DNA of 64,000 nucleotides from Bacteroidales bacterium UBA4345 (GCA_002396385.1 DGTD01000036.1:9217-73216), one strand, 5' to 3'; counted from the stretch's first letter, positions 42,990 through 51,972 are shown. Notes: generated by a model not told the origin, from the sequence alone. A program made the numbers and translations.

Positions 42990-44123
42990 TTACACGTGGA
43001 AAACGAGCAACGGGGTTTGCGTGTTGTCGAGCATGGTTTTTGCTGTGCTCGGATTGAACAGACGCACGAATATGCTGCGCTCGTGGGTGGTCAGCGATAC
43101 AATGTCGATATGTTCGTCTCTTACATATTTGTCGATGGCTGGTAGTGTGTCATCGCCATTCAGCAGGCTGATGGTTATCTCCTGTTCGGGGTAGTTCTTT
43201 TTAAAGTATTCCTGAATCCCGCGGAGCTTTATCTCGTTCCAAAGCTGGTTGTCGCTCTCCTCATTCTTTTTTCCTTTGGCCAGGTGGAGGAAGTGGACCT
43301 TGAAGCGGAATGGTTTCAACAGCGTCATAAGGCTGTCGAATGCCAATAGGTCGTCGTCTTCAAAACGGGTGGCATAGACAAGGTTCTTCATCTCCGAAAA
43401 ATTCTTGAATGTTGAGTCTTTCGGTAATACGAAGACGGGTATGCGCGAGCGCTCCATCACTTCTCCGGTTATGCTGCCTATCTCTTCCCGTTCCATCTCG
43501 GCCTTGCTGCGGCTTCCCATAATGATTAGTTGCGGCTCGTTGTCGCGGCTGTATTTCAAGATGGCGTCTTCTGGTATGCCTGTTTTTGTCACAAAACGGT
43601 AGTTTACGTCAGGAAGGACCTTGTCGGCAATGGCTGCTTTCAGTTGTCTGTCGAGCAATTCTTGTTGTTGCTTGACTTCGTCGAGTTTTGCCTGTAATGC
43701 GGTGTCGCGTTTGCCTTTTTCACGCGTCAGCATTTCCTCTATCAAGTTGATGTGAGGGGTTGGGTCTATAAACGAGTGGAACAGCACAACACTGGTGTTG
43801 TAGATCTGTGCCAGGTTGAATGCAACTTCGCAGGTGTGGAGGTTGTAGTTCGAAAAATCGATTGGAACGAGCAACTCGCCTTGGTGCGATGCTTTGCGTA
43901 AGGCGTCTGCTTCCGCCTGGTTCTGGTTTATTTCTTCCACTATGGCGGTCGCTCTGTCTAGGTCGCTTTCTTTTATGCGGACGCGCACGTTACGGGTGAC
44001 AATGCTGTCGCCCACATGCTGGATTATCGAATCTATTCCGTTTGCCTCTAACTCCAGTTGAAGGGCTTGGGCCTTCTCTAACGAGTGGATGGCAAGGGTA
44101 ACGAGTTTCACTTTATCGTCCAT
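42990..44123 (-). CDS. DUF2007 plus tandem universal stress protein
   Basis: 377 residues in three parts: a DUF2007-like piece (1-70, with VRVRIKESDLDRATAIVEEIN), a first Usp domain (about 85-235, LLVPIDFSNYNLHTCEVAFN and IIMGSRSKAEMEREEIGS, close to the ATP-binding GxxG-type motif), and a second, weaker Usp domain ending STAKTMLDNTQTPLLVFHV. Tandem Usp proteins are general stress factors. A DUF2007 fusion is less usual and may sense or bind a ligand. Confidence 0.85.
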   Translation of the reverse strand: MDDKVKLVTLAIHSLEKAQALQLELEANGIDSIIQHVGDSIVTRNVRVRIKESDLDRATAIVEEINQNQAEADALRKASHQGELLVPIDFSNYNLHTCEVAFNLAQIYNTSVVLFHSFIDPTPHINLIEEMLTREKGKRDTALQAKLDEVKQQQELLDRQLKAAIADKVLPDVNYRFVTKTGIPEDAILKYSRDNEPQLIIMGSRSKAEMEREEIGSITGEVMERSRIPVFVLPKDSTFKNFSEMKNLVYATRFEDDDLLAFDSLMTLLKPFRFKVHFLHLAKGKKNEESDNQLWNEIKLRGIQEYFKKNYPEQEITISLLNGDDTLPAIDKYVRDEHIDIVSLTTHERSIFVRLFNPSTAKTMLDNTQTPLLVFHV

Positions 44124-44224
44124 AACCTTCTGCTTGCTTGTTTGCGTAAATATACATCTTTTTTTGCAACTATTGGCTCCCCAGGCTCATATTTTACCAA
44201 CAAATGTGCAGCCTGTTGCGATGA

Positions 44225-45259
44225 CTATGGCTGTTTCTTCGCTTTCGCTATAAGGCTTCTGGCTGTCTCTATTATGCTGTCGGTGTCGTATAGGTAGGCT
44301 TTTTCTTTGTCGAGTGCCACTTTTACGTCGGGTTCTATGCCCCATTCTGTGCAGCGCCCTTTCGAATCGAGGTAGATGGCCGACGAATACCTGACGGTCC
44401 AGCCGCAGGGTAGCTCGTCACTTGCTGGCACTCCCGAACCGCCACCGGTCCTGTCGCCGACTATCAAGACGTGCCTTTGTGGTTGTACCTCTTGCGTGAA
44501 CAGGTTGGCGGCGCTGTATACGTCGCGGTTGGTCAGCACGATGGTCGGACCGGCGTATATGACTCCGTCGGCCGGCTCTATATAGATGGCTTGCTTGTCC
44601 GACAGGGCGTTGTGTGCGCGGCCAGTCTTCCGCCTGAAGTAGCTGGCGAGGGTCTTCTGTGGGGTGAAGTGGCTGGCCAGGCGCTCGGCGTTTGTTATCA
44701 TTCCACCGCCGTTCCCGCGTATGTCTACTATCACGCCTTTCGCTTTCTTAAAGTGGAGTAGAACGTTGTTGATGTTCGACTCTGAAAATGCGGTGCTGAA
44801 ACTGGGGTAGTAGACGTAGCCAATGCTGTCGGGGGTCAGCATTTTGTAGTACAGACCGCCTGCCCGACGGTAGTCGCTTCCCAGATATTTGTCCGTGAAT
44901 ATGACGTTCTTTATAAAGTTGTCTTCATATTTTTCGTGCAGGTTGTAGCGGCTCACGTCGAAGGTCGATGTCAGGTTCACGTGCCCGTCTTTCAATTCGT
45001 TCAGCATGCCGCCCATAACGTAGAACAACTCTTCCATGGTGTGGCATTCAAGCGCCTTGCTGTAATAGGTGGCGCGTACTTTGTTCCAGTCTTCTATGCT
45101 GTCTTTCTTGAACTCGAAGAAACAGTATTTTTGGTCGATGATGCTCCAAAGTGTGTTGAAGTTGGTGGTCACATCATTTTCTTTCTCCAGGTCTTTGTCG
45201 CAGCTGGTGGTTGCTATCAGGGCCGCAAGGCTGGCCAGTAGGGTTAGCGTCTTTCTCAT
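44225..45259 (-). CDS. S41 family peptidase, lipoprotein
   Basis: 344 residues. Lipobox ATTSC with Cys20, then a helical N-terminal part. The S41 protease core shows KGVIVDIRGNGGGMI, the nucleophile region VYSAANLFTQEVQ, then VGDRTGGGSGVPASDELP, and ends in EPDVKVALDKE. There is no PDZ domain, as in tricorn-like or interphotoreceptor-type Bacteroidota members. It lies outside the cytoplasm. The start overlaps the stop of the DUF3316 gene by four bases. Confidence 0.88.
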   Translation of the reverse strand: MRKTLTLLASLAALIATTSCDKDLEKENDVTTNFNTLWSIIDQKYCFFEFKKDSIEDWNKVRATYYSKALECHTMEELFYVMGGMLNELKDGHVNLTSTFDVSRYNLHEKYEDNFIKNVIFTDKYLGSDYRRAGGLYYKMLTPDSIGYVYYPSFSTAFSESNINNVLLHFKKAKGVIVDIRGNGGGMITNAERLASHFTPQKTLASYFRRKTGRAHNALSDKQAIYIEPADGVIYAGPTIVLTNRDVYSAANLFTQEVQPQRHVLIVGDRTGGGSGVPASDELPCGWTVRYSSAIYLDSKGRCTEWGIEPDVKVALDKEKAYLYDTDSIIETARSLIAKAKKQP

Positions 45260-46119
45260 TGCATCACGTTTATAAATTCTGCTGGTATTCTTTCTTCCCC
45301 TTTAAATGAATAGATGTTGTGTACTACTCCGATTTTTACCGACATCTCCAGATTACGGCCTTCCAGTTTGTTGACGTCGTAGCGTAACCGTTCCGCTACC
45401 ATGCCGAGGTTGATGGTGGCGAGCCGGCCTATCGGGAAGTTTACCGAAAACTCGTTGCGGAACTGCAGCCTGTTGCCGAAACTGGTTAATACGAAGTTAC
45501 CCTCGAAGTTGTCTATTGCCGATATGTCGTAATACAACTGGGTGTATTTGGGCGAGAACATGATTCCTACGGCTGCTATCGAGAAGTGGTCGGATATCTG
45601 GATGGGCTCTTTCTTTATTTTAAATGTGTAGCTGCTCTTGAGCGATAGCCACAGGTTGGTGTTTGCTATTACGTTTACCGGGTTGTTGCTGTTGTGTGCC
45701 AGATATTTCAAACCCAGATCAAGGTTACTGTAGGCGCCGGGCATCAGCTTCAGTCTGCCAATGGGGGTAGTGTGGTAATGCGCTCCATAAAAACCGCGTG
45801 CGTAAAGGCTGAGCATGCGGTAGTTCTGCGCCGGACTCAAATCGGAGGCGACGTGCAGCGCTGCTCCGTCATATTTCGAGAACTTCCGGTGTGTGGCGCT
45901 ATAGTAGCGTTGCTCGTCGAACCCTAGTCCTATCTGGGCTCCCTGGTAGAGTAGTCCCGACAGGTATTCGTCGTAAGTGTGGTGGTGCCCCGCACTCGCC
46001 CAGGTCGTTTTTGTGGTTAAACGGTATTGGGGTGGGGTGGCCGTGCTGTCGGTCTGGGCCTCTGTATAGTGTCGGACGGTCAGTAGGGTCAGCAAGAGCA
46101 GAATGTATTTTTTTGTCAT
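45256..46119 (-). CDS. DUF3316 outer-membrane-like protein
   Basis: 287 residues from ATG 46119 (MTKKYILLLLTLLTVRHYTEAQ, signal peptide). The upstream in-frame ATG at 46152 lies next to the TAAATTTG -7 box (46140-46147) and is unlikely. Residues 25-287 alternate aromatic/polar beta strands; YDEYLSGLLYQGAQIGLGFDEQ is typical of DUF3316. Probably a small barrel; function unknown. Translationally coupled to the S41 peptidase. Confidence 0.8.
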   Translation of the reverse strand: MTKKYILLLLTLLTVRHYTEAQTDSTATPPQYRLTTKTTWASAGHHHTYDEYLSGLLYQGAQIGLGFDEQRYYSATHRKFSKYDGAALHVASDLSPAQNYRMLSLYARGFYGAHYHTTPIGRLKLMPGAYSNLDLGLKYLAHNSNNPVNVIANTNLWLSLKSSYTFKIKKEPIQISDHFSIAAVGIMFSPKYTQLYYDISAIDNFEGNFVLTSFGNRLQFRNEFSVNFPIGRLATINLGMVAERLRYDVNKLEGRNLEMSVKIGVVHNIYSFKGEERIPAEFINVMQ

Positions 46120-46275
46120 GTGTCTTTTTTTTGATAGGTCAAATTTACACAAATTCCGCCTATTGTTGAAATATTGTTAAAGTGAATAATTATTTATGCT
46201 GTGTGCGTGTGTTTGATTTATATGAAAAACACTATATTAGTGAAAAAATTATCTTGTTACTTTTAATTTAAACTT

Positions 46276-47373
46276 ATGCGATTTCTGAATTTTATAGCTG
46301 CTGTTTCGCTATCTGCTGTTTGCCTGACGGCTGAGGCGCAAATCTCTGAGTTGACGGAAGACGAGGTCACTACGCTCCAACAAGCTATACAGCACTATCA
46401 CAACAATGCTCCCGATTTGTCAATCGGTCTTTTTGAAAAATTGTTGGTTAAACACCCCGATAACTATCTGGTCAATTATGAGTATTGTCTGCCTAAAATG
46501 CAGAAACAACAGTTTGGCGAGGTTGTGAAAATCACGAAAAAGTTGGAAAAGAGTCCGTACGTCGAACCTATGCTGTTCCAGTTGCAGGGCAATGCCTACG
46601 ATTATATGGGTAAGCGGAAAGCGGCTGTCGCCAGCTACGACAAGGGAATCAAGCGCTTCCCTAAGTCGGGTTGCCTCTATATGGAAAAGGGTAATATAAG
46701 GCTTATGGAAAAGGACCCTGATGCTGCGCTCGTGCTTTACGAGAAGGCTTTCGAGGTGGAACCTGCTTACCCTTCTCCCTATTATAGGGCGGCTGCTTTG
46801 TTCTTGTCGTCGCAAGAGCCTGTCTGGGGGCTGATTTATGGTGAGGCTTTCTTGCTGTTGGAAAAGGGAGCACGCAATGTCGCTATGCAGAAGGCTATGG
46901 TGAATAAGTTGGATAATTCGTTCGAGTTGAAAGACGATACCTTCCGAATCCAAATGTCTAGAAACGTTATTCAGATGAGTGGGCTGCAACTGAAAATCCC
47001 GTTCCCTATTATTTACGAGTTGGCGGTGTCAAAATCTAAGGCTGTTGATGATATGAAGGCTGGGAAAAGGACAACGGTGACTGTTTACGATTTGATGGAA
47101 ATGAGGAAGGCTGTGGCTCTTACGTATAAAGAAGAATGGAAGGAAAAGAATCCGAACTATCTGTTCGATTATCAGAATATGCTTATCGAGGGCGGATATT
47201 TCGAGGCTTACACGATGTATATCTTTAAGGATGTCTTCGAAAAAGAGTACAACGAGTATGCTTCGAAACAAGAAAATAAGGAGGTGTTAGACGCTCTTAA
47301 GGTATGGATGCGGCAGCACCCTTTCTCTCCTGACGAAAATCAATTTATTAAACGTAACGATTTAGTATTATGA
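46276..47373 (+). CDS. Exported tetratricopeptide-repeat protein
   Basis: 365 residues. Signal peptide 1-21 (ending TAEAQ). TPR units cover about 30-200, the clearest being LFQLQGNAYDYMGKRKAAVASY and SGCLYMEKGNIRLMEKDPDAA; the second half is helical without recognisable repeats. It is a likely scaffold for protein contacts in the periplasm or outer membrane. Its stop overlaps the next start by four bases. Confidence 0.82.
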   Translation: MRFLNFIAAVSLSAVCLTAEAQISELTEDEVTTLQQAIQHYHNNAPDLSIGLFEKLLVKHPDNYLVNYEYCLPKMQKQQFGEVVKITKKLEKSPYVEPMLFQLQGNAYDYMGKRKAAVASYDKGIKRFPKSGCLYMEKGNIRLMEKDPDAALVLYEKAFEVEPAYPSPYYRAAALFLSSQEPVWGLIYGEAFLLLEKGARNVAMQKAMVNKLDNSFELKDDTFRIQMSRNVIQMSGLQLKIPFPIIYELAVSKSKAVDDMKAGKRTTVTVYDLMEMRKAVALTYKEEWKEKNPNYLFDYQNMLIEGGYFEAYTMYIFKDVFEKEYNEYASKQENKEVLDALKVWMRQHPFSPDENQFIKRNDLVL

Positions 47374-47891
47374 AAAAAACAGTTCTTTCCCTCTTTTTGG
47401 CGTCTATAGCCTTTTTCGGCTACGCTAAACCCGATTTTGAAATTCCTGAGGTCAAGAAGTATGAAAATGCCGAAGAATGCAGAAAAGATAATGATGTAGC
47501 GCTGAAAACTGCTAAATTCTTCTTCGACGCAAAGTTGCCTGAAGATTTGCCTTGGGTGAAAAAGGCGAATGCGTTCGTTTTGGTTTGGCTCACCGAGTCT
47601 GACGACATTATGGTTACGATAGACGAGACCCGTTGTCCGTTCATGAAATGCGACAATAAAGATATTCGTAGCCAAATGCTTGTGGCTTATCTTTCCGGCT
47701 GTGTTGTCTATTGTCTTGAAAATAAACAGAAGGAGCACAACTTCGATATGCATTTCTTCGCCTTGACCAAGACGTTGGAGTACTACGAGAAAAACAAGAG
47801 TATATCTGGAAGTGACAAATTTATGGATAAACTGCTCAACGACTCTAAAAAAAGTTCCTTCAAGGCCAAAGAGCAAAAGAAGTTCAAATGA
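47370..47891 (+). CDS. Exported protein of unknown function, paired with the TPR gene
   Basis: 173 residues. Signal peptide 1-19 (MKKTVLSLFLASIAFFGYA). The mature part is helical with four conserved-looking Cys (ECRK, RCPFMKC, VVYCLE) and resembles the region LTESDDIMVTIDETRCPF. I do not recognise the family. Coupled to the TPR gene, so they may form a complex. A terminator follows at 47932. Confidence 0.65.
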   Translation: MKKTVLSLFLASIAFFGYAKPDFEIPEVKKYENAEECRKDNDVALKTAKFFFDAKLPEDLPWVKKANAFVLVWLTESDDIMVTIDETRCPFMKCDNKDIRSQMLVAYLSGCVVYCLENKQKEHNFDMHFFALTKTLEYYEKNKSISGSDKFMDKLLNDSKKSSFKAKEQKKFK

Positions 47892-47931
47892 ACTTGAGGT
47901 CTCGGCATCTGATGACTTTTCATTATAGGTT

Positions 47932-47970
47932 AACATCCTGGGAAACTTTTGTCTCTCAGGATGTTTTATT
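47932..47970 (+). terminator. Terminator after the TPR pair
   Basis: Stem AACATCCTG / CAGGATGTT (9 bp), 16-nt loop, then TTATT. Confidence 0.75.
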
Positions 47971-48046
47971 GTAATTAAGTAACTATTTGTTTTTGTTCCT
48001 TTGCAGTACACTTCCCTGAAGGGAAAAATAAATCCCAATTCTTTAG

Positions 48047-48187
48047 ATGTTTTGTCAACAAGATAAAACAATAGCAACATATGGTCCTCTACTACGTTTT
48101 GGTCCCAATACGCCGATAGGGCTTATTGCCTGCCTTTTAATTCTAATGGTGTTCAAGATGCTTATGTTTTTGGGTCCAATTATGTGA
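48047..48187 (+). CDS. Possible 46-residue membrane peptide
   Basis: ATG at 48047, stop at 48185-48187. The product begins MFCQQDKTIATYGPLLRFG and continues as a strongly hydrophobic helix (LIACLLILMVFKMLMFLG). It sits alone between two terminators (47932-47970 and 48223-48258), which would define a small transcription unit. No exact TAnnTTTG box is visible before it. No family recognised. Confidence 0.35.
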   Translation: MFCQQDKTIATYGPLLRFGPNTPIGLIACLLILMVFKMLMFLGPIM

Positions 48188-48222
48188 GACCTGTAACAAA
48201 ATAGACATGTTTTTCTGTATGG

Positions 48223-48258
48223 AGAGGTCTTTTATATAGCGAAAGACCTCTTTTTTTG
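48223..48258 (+). terminator. Terminator before the CreD module
   Basis: Perfect 10-bp stem AGAGGTCTTT / AAAGACCTCT, 9-nt loop, then a seven-T run. Confidence 0.88.
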
Positions 48259-48307
48259 TGCGCTGTAAAAAATATGTTTTTTCTCTTGCTTTTTCTGATT
48301 TAATCTT

Positions 48308-48327
48308 TAACTTTGTATCGCAAAGTA
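48308..48327 (+). promoter_or_regulatory. Promoter and operator 1 of the CreD module
   Basis: The -7 box TAACTTTG (48308-48315) lies inside a palindrome ACTTTG-TATCG-CAAAGT (48310-48326). A -33-like TTG is at 48286-48288, 19 bp away. The same element, more symmetric, is found before creD at 49274-49292, and both are followed by CTTTTAA. A protein bound here would block the promoter, and the winged-helix regulator encoded in the same unit is the obvious candidate. Confidence 0.75.
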
Positions 48328-48344
48328 CTTTTAATAGATGCTAT

Positions 48345-48953
48345 ATGGAGAACAAAGAAGCTTTCAACGCTTTAAGTGAAATAAGGGATATGATGGCTAA
48401 GTCGACCAAAGTGCTGTCGCTGAGTGGGCTGTCTGCTGTGGCTATTGGCTCTTTGGCCCTTCTGGCCGCTTATGTGGCCGGACGGCTTTTGGCTTCCGAT
48501 GCCATTTCGCAGTACTACAAGCTTAAACTGCTGACTGCTGGAGCGGTGGCTCTTTTTGTAGCCTGCGCTTTGGTTGTTCTGTTATTCGCAAAACGGAAAG
48601 CGGCTAAAAACAACATTCCTTTCCAACTCGATGCCACATCGCGTAAAATGCTCTGGTACTTCTTCCTTCCGCTGGTGGTGGGGGGCTTTATGTGTGCGGC
48701 GCTTATCTTGCAGGGACATTATGGACTGACGTCGTCTTTCATGTTGGTGTTCTATGGGTTGGCGCTGGTCAACATGTCGGGTTACACTTACTCTAATGTC
48801 AAGTATCTCGGATATGCCGAACTGTTGCTTGGACTGGTGGACTGTGTCTCCATTCAGTATGCGTTGGTTTTCTGGTCTTTGGGGTTCGGAGTGTTCCACA
48901 TTGTTTATGGCATTGTTTTCCATTTTCTTTACGAGAGAAAGCACGCAAAATGA
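48345..48953 (+). CDS. Membrane protein of the CreD module
   Basis: 202 residues from ATG 48345; the longer frame begins upstream of the promoter. Six TM helices; the N-terminus MENKEAFNALSEIRDMMAKSTKVLSLS is amphipathic. I recall similar unnamed proteins next to winged-helix/CreD genes in Bacteroidota. Its stop overlaps the regulator start by four bases. Confidence 0.75.
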   Translation: MENKEAFNALSEIRDMMAKSTKVLSLSGLSAVAIGSLALLAAYVAGRLLASDAISQYYKLKLLTAGAVALFVACALVVLLFAKRKAAKNNIPFQLDATSRKMLWYFFLPLVVGGFMCAALILQGHYGLTSSFMLVFYGLALVNMSGYTYSNVKYLGYAELLLGLVDCVSIQYALVFWSLGFGVFHIVYGIVFHFLYERKHAK

Positions 48954-49258
48954 ATATAGGTCTTGAAAATATAAATAAGGCTTTCGAGAGCAAGGCGAGG
49001 CTGGGTATTATGTCGGTTCTCATGGTCAACGACGAGGTGGATTTCTCTACCTTGAAGTCGTTGCTTGGGCTGACCGATGGTAACTTGGCCAGCCATGTCA
49101 AGAATTTGGAGGAGTTGGGCTATATACTTACAAAGAAACAGTTTATCGGACGTAAACCCAATACCTCTTTCTCGGTAACTGAAAAGGGAAGGGCTGCTTT
49201 TAACGAGCATCTCAATGCCTTGGAGGCTTTTTTGAAAAATACGAAGAATAACAACTAA
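48950..49258 (+). CDS. Winged-helix transcriptional regulator
   Basis: 102 residues, one winged-helix domain: KARLGIMSVLMVNDEVDFSTLKSLLGLTDGNLASHVKNLEELGYI then KKQFIGRKPNTSFSVTEKGR (recognition helix and wing). It belongs to the short MarR/PadR-like 'winged helix DNA-binding' group that accompanies CreD in Bacteroidota. It probably represses both units of this module through the matching palindromes at 48309-48327 and 49274-49292. A ligand-binding domain is absent. Confidence 0.88.
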   Translation: MNIGLENINKAFESKARLGIMSVLMVNDEVDFSTLKSLLGLTDGNLASHVKNLEELGYILTKKQFIGRKPNTSFSVTEKGRAAFNEHLNALEAFLKNTKNNN

Positions 49259-49273
49259 TTTTTTTTACTAATA

Positions 49274-49292
49274 TACTTTGTAATACAAAGTA
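49274..49292 (+). promoter_or_regulatory. Operator 2, perfect 19-bp palindrome before creD
   Basis: TACTTTGTAATACAAAGTA: two 9-bp arms around one central base. It lies 19 bp before the creD ATG and overlaps a -7-like TACTTTG. Operator 1 has the same layout with three mismatched arm positions. Confidence 0.8.
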
Positions 49293-49310
49293 CTTTTAAA
49301 ATTTATTGAT

Positions 49311-50726
49311 ATGATGAACGAAAATGAAAACACTAAACCAGCTTCTAAGGTGGCGCTGGTTAGTAAATTGGGACTGAAATGTACGCTGATTGCCGTTTTG
49401 GCGGCGCTTCTCTTGATTCCTACCTGCTCGGTGCAGAGTCTTATCCGCGAACGTGAGCGTTCTGCCGACGATGTCATCGACGAGGTTTCGAAGCAGTGGT
49501 GCGGTAAACAGACAGTTGTGGCTCCCTGCCTTTCCGTCTCTAAGTCTTTTGTGGTTTCTTCTCCTGTGACTACCTCGTCTGATGGTGATGCTGCTTCTGA
49601 CGAAAACGTCGCAGAAGAACTGGAGGTTGTTGGTCAAACTGTTAAAAAAGCTGTCAGAACTCAGCGGGTTACAAAAAAGATGAATCTGCTGCCGCATAAT
49701 GTCAGTATTACTGGTTCGGTTGGTACTTCTGAACTCAAACGCAGTATCTACAAGGTGGTAACTTATGAGGCGCCTTTGACCATTACCGGCGATTTTAAAC
49801 TTACCGAAGAGGAAATCCAGTCGCTGGGTTTGGTCGAAAAGGAGGCGGAACTCGATTTCGCTGTTTACAACCTGAAGGGCATTGCCGACGAGGTTTCCAT
49901 TCTGTTTGGTGACAAGCGTGTTGTCCTTACTCCTAACGGTCTCGGTTTGGGTGGCAGTTGCAGGAAACTTTCTGCTAAAGTCGATATTTCCGACTTGTTG
50001 GCGGGTAAGTCTGTGCCTTTCTCTATGTCGGTTTCGCTGAAGGGTTCCCGTTCGCTTTCCTTTATCCCGGTCGGGCAAAACACTACTGTCGACCTGAAGT
50101 CTGACTGGCATTCTCCTAGCTTCAATGGAAACTTCCTTCCTGATAAGCGCAAAGTGGGGAAAGATGGTTTCACTGCCAGTTGGAAGGTTTCGTACATCAA
50201 CCGGTCTTATCCGCAAGTGTTCGAATCTACCTCAAATCTTGATTCTGAAATTCGCAACTCTGCTTTCGGCGCCGATTTAATTCTTCCTGTCCAGCACTAC
50301 CAGCAGTCTATGCGTACGGCCAAATACGCGGCACTCTTTATTTTCTTGACTTTTGCCATCTTTTTCTTCATTGAGGTCATGAACAAGAAGAGTATACACC
50401 CTATACAGTACCTGTTCGTCGGCCTGGCTTTGTGCGTCTTTTATTGTCTCCTGTTGTCTTTGTCGGAACATGTGGGCTTTGTCTGGGCTTATGCTTTATC
50501 TACTCTGATGACGATTGTGATGATTACGCTTTACGCTATTGCTATATTAAGGATTAAGAAGACGGCTTGCTACATTGGCGCTGCTTTGGGTGGACTCTAT
50601 GCCTACATTTTCGTCCTCATACAGATGGAGACTTACGCTTTGTTGGCTGGTAGCCTCGGACTCTTCGCTATTCTGGGTCTTCTGATGTATTTCTCGCAGC
50701 GTATAAACTGGAACAATGCCGATTAG
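49311..50726 (+). CDS. creD: Inner membrane protein CreD
   Basis: 471 residues. One N-terminal TM (24-44), a large periplasmic beta domain, then four to six TM helices from about 340. CreD text: SVQSLIRERERSADDVIDEVSKQW, SSNLDSEIRNSAFGADLILPVQHYQQS..AKYAALFIFLTF and EVMNKKSIHPIQYLFVGLALCVFYCLLLSLSEH. E. coli CreD influences envelope stress and colicin/beta-lactam tolerance. Here it is governed by a winged-helix regulator, not by a CreBC two-component system. ATGs at 49311 and 49314 are both possible. Confidence 0.93.
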   Translation: MMNENENTKPASKVALVSKLGLKCTLIAVLAALLLIPTCSVQSLIRERERSADDVIDEVSKQWCGKQTVVAPCLSVSKSFVVSSPVTTSSDGDAASDENVAEELEVVGQTVKKAVRTQRVTKKMNLLPHNVSITGSVGTSELKRSIYKVVTYEAPLTITGDFKLTEEEIQSLGLVEKEAELDFAVYNLKGIADEVSILFGDKRVVLTPNGLGLGGSCRKLSAKVDISDLLAGKSVPFSMSVSLKGSRSLSFIPVGQNTTVDLKSDWHSPSFNGNFLPDKRKVGKDGFTASWKVSYINRSYPQVFESTSNLDSEIRNSAFGADLILPVQHYQQSMRTAKYAALFIFLTFAIFFFIEVMNKKSIHPIQYLFVGLALCVFYCLLLSLSEHVGFVWAYALSTLMTIVMITLYAIAILRIKKTACYIGAALGGLYAYIFVLIQMETYALLAGSLGLFAILGLLMYFSQRINWNNAD

Positions 50727-51138
50727 TGCCGATTTCCCCTTGCAGCAGGTGGTTGGGGCTGTTAACCTCCTGTTCCTTACGGTTGTCGTCCTGGCCCCAG
50801 TTCTTGTCTATAGGTTTACGTCAAAACGACGTGGTTCTTGTTGGACTTATTTCCTTATCGCTCTTCCTCTCTCGGCTGCGGCTGTTTTGGGTGGTTGCTG
50901 GCTTGACGATTATTCAACCAGCCTGCTTCTGGAATCCTATGGCTACAACGAAGGCTTGGTTAACGAGTACGCCAATGTTTTGCCTGAGAATATGGAGAAA
51001 GTGGACCTGTTACTGGGTAGCCATGTGTCTTTCAACAACTCCTTCTTGTTGTTGCTCCTTGCCATCGATGCCCTTTATTGTGTAATGGTGTTCTTCTTGC
51101 TCAATATCGTGAAGATGCTGTTCCGAACTGTACGATAA
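50716..51138 (+). CDS. Small membrane protein downstream of creD
   Basis: 140 residues with three TM helices (13-33, 44-64, 108-132) and a short extracytoplasmic loop. It overlaps the creD end by 11 bp, so it is probably in the same transcript. No family recognised. Confidence 0.65.
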   Translation: MPISADFPLQQVVGAVNLLFLTVVVLAPVLVYRFTSKRRGSCWTYFLIALPLSAAAVLGGCWLDDYSTSLLLESYGYNEGLVNEYANVLPENMEKVDLLLGSHVSFNNSFLLLLLAIDALYCVMVFFLLNIVKMLFRTVR

Positions 51139-51250
51139 GTGTTGTGATGCGTTCTTCATGGGAAAAATAAAATTGCAACATTGCGATTTCCCAGGGTGCG
51201 GTTGCTTCTTTCATAACTTCGTGGTGTAAAGAATAAACAACTAAAACCAA

Positions 51251-51955
51251 ATGCTTATGAAGACGAAGATTTTCAACCTTATTATTCTCGACAAGAGCGG
51301 TTCTATGAGCAATATTGCTAGTGCGGCTATTGCCGGTGTTAACGAAACCGTTGGCTCTATCAAGGCTTCCGCTAAGAAGCATTGCGAAGATCAGGAACAC
51401 TTTTTCTCTCTAGTGGCTTTCTGTGAGTGCGAGCGCAAGTACATTTTCGAGAATGTACCTATTGCCGACGTGAAACCTATCTCTGCGGCCGATTACCAGC
51501 CTTGTTGCGGTACTCCGCTTTACGATGCCGTCGGCATTACGCTACACCAGTTGGAAAAAGACGTGGCGAAAGATGAGAATGCTGTGGCACAGGTGACGAT
51601 TATTACCGATGGCTACGAGAATGCTTCGAAGGAGTATTCCGGAAACGCTGTGAAGAGGCTTATTGAAGACCTGAAAAAGAAAGGATGGACGTTCGCCTTT
51701 ATTGGTGCTAACCAAGATGCCGATGCTGTCGCTTTCTCTATCTCTATCAACAATTCTATGAACTTCACTGCCGACCAGTCGCACACCAGGGCTATGTTCT
51801 CTGCCTTTGCCGGGGCTACTGCCCGTTGGGCCGACCGTGTCAGCTCTTGTATGGAGAGGGCTCCTAAGGGAAAATGTGCTGCTGCTGTGCTTAGTGCTGA
51901 AGAGGAGGCTTGCGAGTTCTTCTCGGACGACGACAAGGAACGGGCCAACAATTGA
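51251..51955 (+). CDS. VWA-domain protein
   Basis: 234 residues, almost entirely one von Willebrand A domain. MIDAS motif DKSGSMS (Asp14, Ser16, Ser18), Thr in CGTPLYDAVG and TIITDGYEN downstream, so metal binding looks intact. No signal peptide, hence cytoplasmic. The C-terminal 30 residues are acidic (ACEFFSDDDKERANN). It resembles stand-alone VWA proteins that occur with TerD/TerY-type genes. A terminator follows at 51973. ATG at 51251 or 51257. Confidence 0.85.
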   Translation: MLMKTKIFNLIILDKSGSMSNIASAAIAGVNETVGSIKASAKKHCEDQEHFFSLVAFCECERKYIFENVPIADVKPISAADYQPCCGTPLYDAVGITLHQLEKDVAKDENAVAQVTIITDGYENASKEYSGNAVKRLIEDLKKKGWTFAFIGANQDADAVAFSISINNSMNFTADQSHTRAMFSAFAGATARWADRVSSCMERAPKGKCAAAVLSAEEEACEFFSDDDKERANN

Positions 51956-51972
51956 ATGCTCTAACAATGTTT

